Assembly (NCBI GenBank): GCA_013377095.1
Contig: JACAAY010000008.1
Location: 1-64,000, forward strand
DNA length: 64,000 nt
Direction: 5' to 3'
Source: Desulfuromonadales bacterium
GTDB taxonomy: Bacteria; Desulfobacterota; Desulfuromonadia; Geobacterales; Pseudopelobacteraceae
In this document: positions 62,951-64,000 of the stretch, piece after piece
Layout of the letters: the number at the start of each line of letters is the position of its first letter
Position numbering within the stretch: the stretch's first letter is position 1
Made by a program: the position numbers and the translations under genes
The notes under the pieces: model-generated
The model's database searches: none
What the model saw: only the letters and a program-made list of their open reading frames with translations
What the model was told of the DNA's origin: nothing

Positions 62951-64000
62951 ATGCGTCACGGCGGCATCTACGCTGAAGAAATAACCGGCAAGGCCTATGA
63001 CACCCGCATCCTGAAGCGATTCGCGCGCTATGTGAAGCCGTACGGTGGCGCTATCACCGTGGTACTGTTGGTCCTGCCGCTCGTGGCTGCCTGTCGTCTG
63101 GCGCAACCATGGATCATCAAGCAGGCTATCGACAACCACATCACCACCGGACGTCTGGCTGGTCTTGAGGGTATTGCAGTCCTGTTTCTCGGGATTCTGC
63201 TGACCGAAGGGCTGCTTGCCTATCTCGAGGTCTACCTGTTGCAATCAGTGGGTCAGCGGGTCATGTCCGACATGCGCGGTGAACTCTTCCAACATGTCAT
63301 GGGGCTGCCCGTTTCCTGGTTCGACCGTACTCCGGTCGGCAGTGTGGTCACACGACTGACCAGCGATGTTGAGGTCCTGGGGGAAATGTTTGCCTCGGGC
63401 ATCATCACCATCGTGGGGGACATCCTGCTGCTGATCGGCATCTTCTCCATCATGCTCTGGATGAACCTGAAACTGTCGCTGGTTACCTTTTCGATCCTGC
63501 CACTGCTGTTCTATCTGGCCTGGGCCTTCCGCCGCAAAATGCGACAATCGTTCCGTGAGGTGCGGGCCCGTCTGGGGCGGCTGAATGCTTCATTGGCCGA
63601 AAGCATCGGCGGCATGCCGATCATACAAGCATTTAACCGCCAGCGGGATGAGGAGCGCCGTTTCCGGGAGCTGAACGCTTCCTACAGGGACGCCAACCTG
63701 CCGGTCATCTTCTGGGACGCCTCGCTCTACGCCATTGTGGAGGCGCTCTCTTCGGTTGCGGTGGCCCTGATAATCTGGTACGGCGGAGGGGAAATCCTGC
63801 GTGGCACGCTGACCTTCGGTGTTCTGGTGGCATTTATCCAGTATATTGAAAAGTTTTTCTCCCCTATCCGCGACCTGTCGGCCAAGTATTCGGTTATGCA
63901 GGGCGCCATGGCCGCCCTCGAACGTATCTTTGCATTGCTGGATACGCCGGTTGGGGACCAGGCACCGGGAACCGGTGACCGGGAAACCGAAAAACCGGTC
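62951..64000 (+). CDS. ABC exporter, membrane domain (MsbA/multidrug-like), 3' end beyond window
   Basis: An open frame of 350 codons runs off the window end. It starts MRHGGIYAEEITGKAYDTRI and has the six-helix exporter membrane domain with typical segments MSDMRGELFQHVMGLPVSWF, DRTPVGSVVTRLTSDVEVLG, LNASLAESIGGMPIIQAFNR and VLVAFIQYIEKFFSPIRDLS, then RIFALLDTPVG. The nucleotide-binding domain must follow beyond 64000. The last 17 visible residues (GDQAPGTGDRETEKPV) are encoded by a G-rich repeat of the family described elsewhere, in frame between the two domains. Substrate could be lipid or drug. Confidence 0.92.
   Translation, partial: MRHGGIYAEEITGKAYDTRILKRFARYVKPYGGAITVVLLVLPLVAACRLAQPWIIKQAIDNHITTGRLAGLEGIAVLFLGILLTEGLLAYLEVYLLQSVGQRVMSDMRGELFQHVMGLPVSWFDRTPVGSVVTRLTSDVEVLGEMFASGIITIVGDILLLIGIFSIMLWMNLKLSLVTFSILPLLFYLAWAFRRKMRQSFREVRARLGRLNASLAESIGGMPIIQAFNRQRDEERRFRELNASYRDANLPVIFWDASLYAIVEALSSVAVALIIWYGGGEILRGTLTFGVLVAFIQYIEKFFSPIRDLSAKYSVMQGAMAALERIFALLDTPVGDQAPGTGDRETEKPV
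63949..64000 (+). repeat. G-rich arm of a repeat array inside the ABC exporter gene
   Basis: GGTTGGGGACCAGGCACCGG then GAACCGGTGACCGGGAAACC resembles the G-rich arms at 18376, 30221 and 33061. It is in frame and cut by the window end, so the opposite arm cannot be seen. Confidence 0.65.

Overview
The window comes from a Desulfuromonadia/Geobacterales-type deltaproteobacterium (Geobacter, Trichlorobacter or Pelobacter-like). The basis is a combination of family traits: two periplasmic triheme c7 cytochromes, system II cytochrome c maturation (ResB/CcsB), a ThiE-ThiD fusion under a TPP riboswitch, a selenocysteine-containing SelD, tandem GEMM-type riboswitches before a heme protein, many large hybrid sensor kinases and HDOD proteins, and the CANSDH/NspC polyamine route. 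Housekeeping DNA is GC-rich, while the accessory stretch around 13.3-16.6 kb looks more AT-rich.

Layout. 0-7 kb: small accessory genes (SRAP, TPR and DUF1499 exported proteins, orphan 2Fe-2S subunit, CoA-binding protein), guaC, an isochorismatase-like hydrolase and a coupled zinc-ribbon/PhnA-like pair. 7-17 kb: accessory region bounded by two copies of a 48-bp sequence, one of which is the terminator of tRNA-Gly(GCC). It holds a c7 cytochrome, a signalling cluster (small VPID-type protein, HDOD, hybrid kinase, broken response regulator joined to an MCP tail), remnants of a Mu-like phage (Mor and endolysin fragments) and four unknown genes separated by attC-like palindromes, that is, an integron-cassette-like array without a visible integrase. 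17-21 kb: glycosyltransferases, with a four-helix-bundle gene sitting in the loop of a large G-rich/C-rich inverted repeat. 21-34 kb, leftward: ccsB, resB, c7 cytochrome, purE, FIST-domain chemoreceptor, purD, purH, ASKHA protein, selD (UGA recoded), alr. 33-36 kb, rightward: TPP riboswitch, thiED, thiC. 36-45.5 kb, leftward: aroF, Crp/Fnr regulator, tkt, thiL, Cys-rich exported protein, PaaI thioesterase, lon, hsp20. 45.6-56.8 kb, rightward: speA, CANSDH, nspC (spermidine synthesis), PAS hybrid kinase, phosphofructokinase, priA. 56.9-59.3 kb, leftward: FN3/heme lipoprotein behind a promoter and two tandem riboswitches. 59.5-64 kb, rightward: polar amino acid ABC importer and the start of an ABC exporter.

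How genes work together: purine (purE, purD, purH) and thiamine (thiC, thiED, thiL) genes share the intermediate AIR. ResB/CcsB would mature the nearby cytochromes. SpeA with CANSDH and NspC makes spermidine-type polyamines, although the step from agmatine to putrescine is not in the window.

The most unusual signals are: (1) a dispersed family of inverted G-rich/C-rich short-repeat arrays, one copy carrying a four-helix-bundle gene in its loop and two copies lying in frame inside other genes; (2) tandem GEMM riboswitches that differ at the ligand-selectivity base; (3) the UGA-containing selD start; (4) the cassette-like array within Mu-like phage debris; (5) a chemoreceptor embedded in a purine operon. 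All calls are from reading the sequence; no database search was possible.
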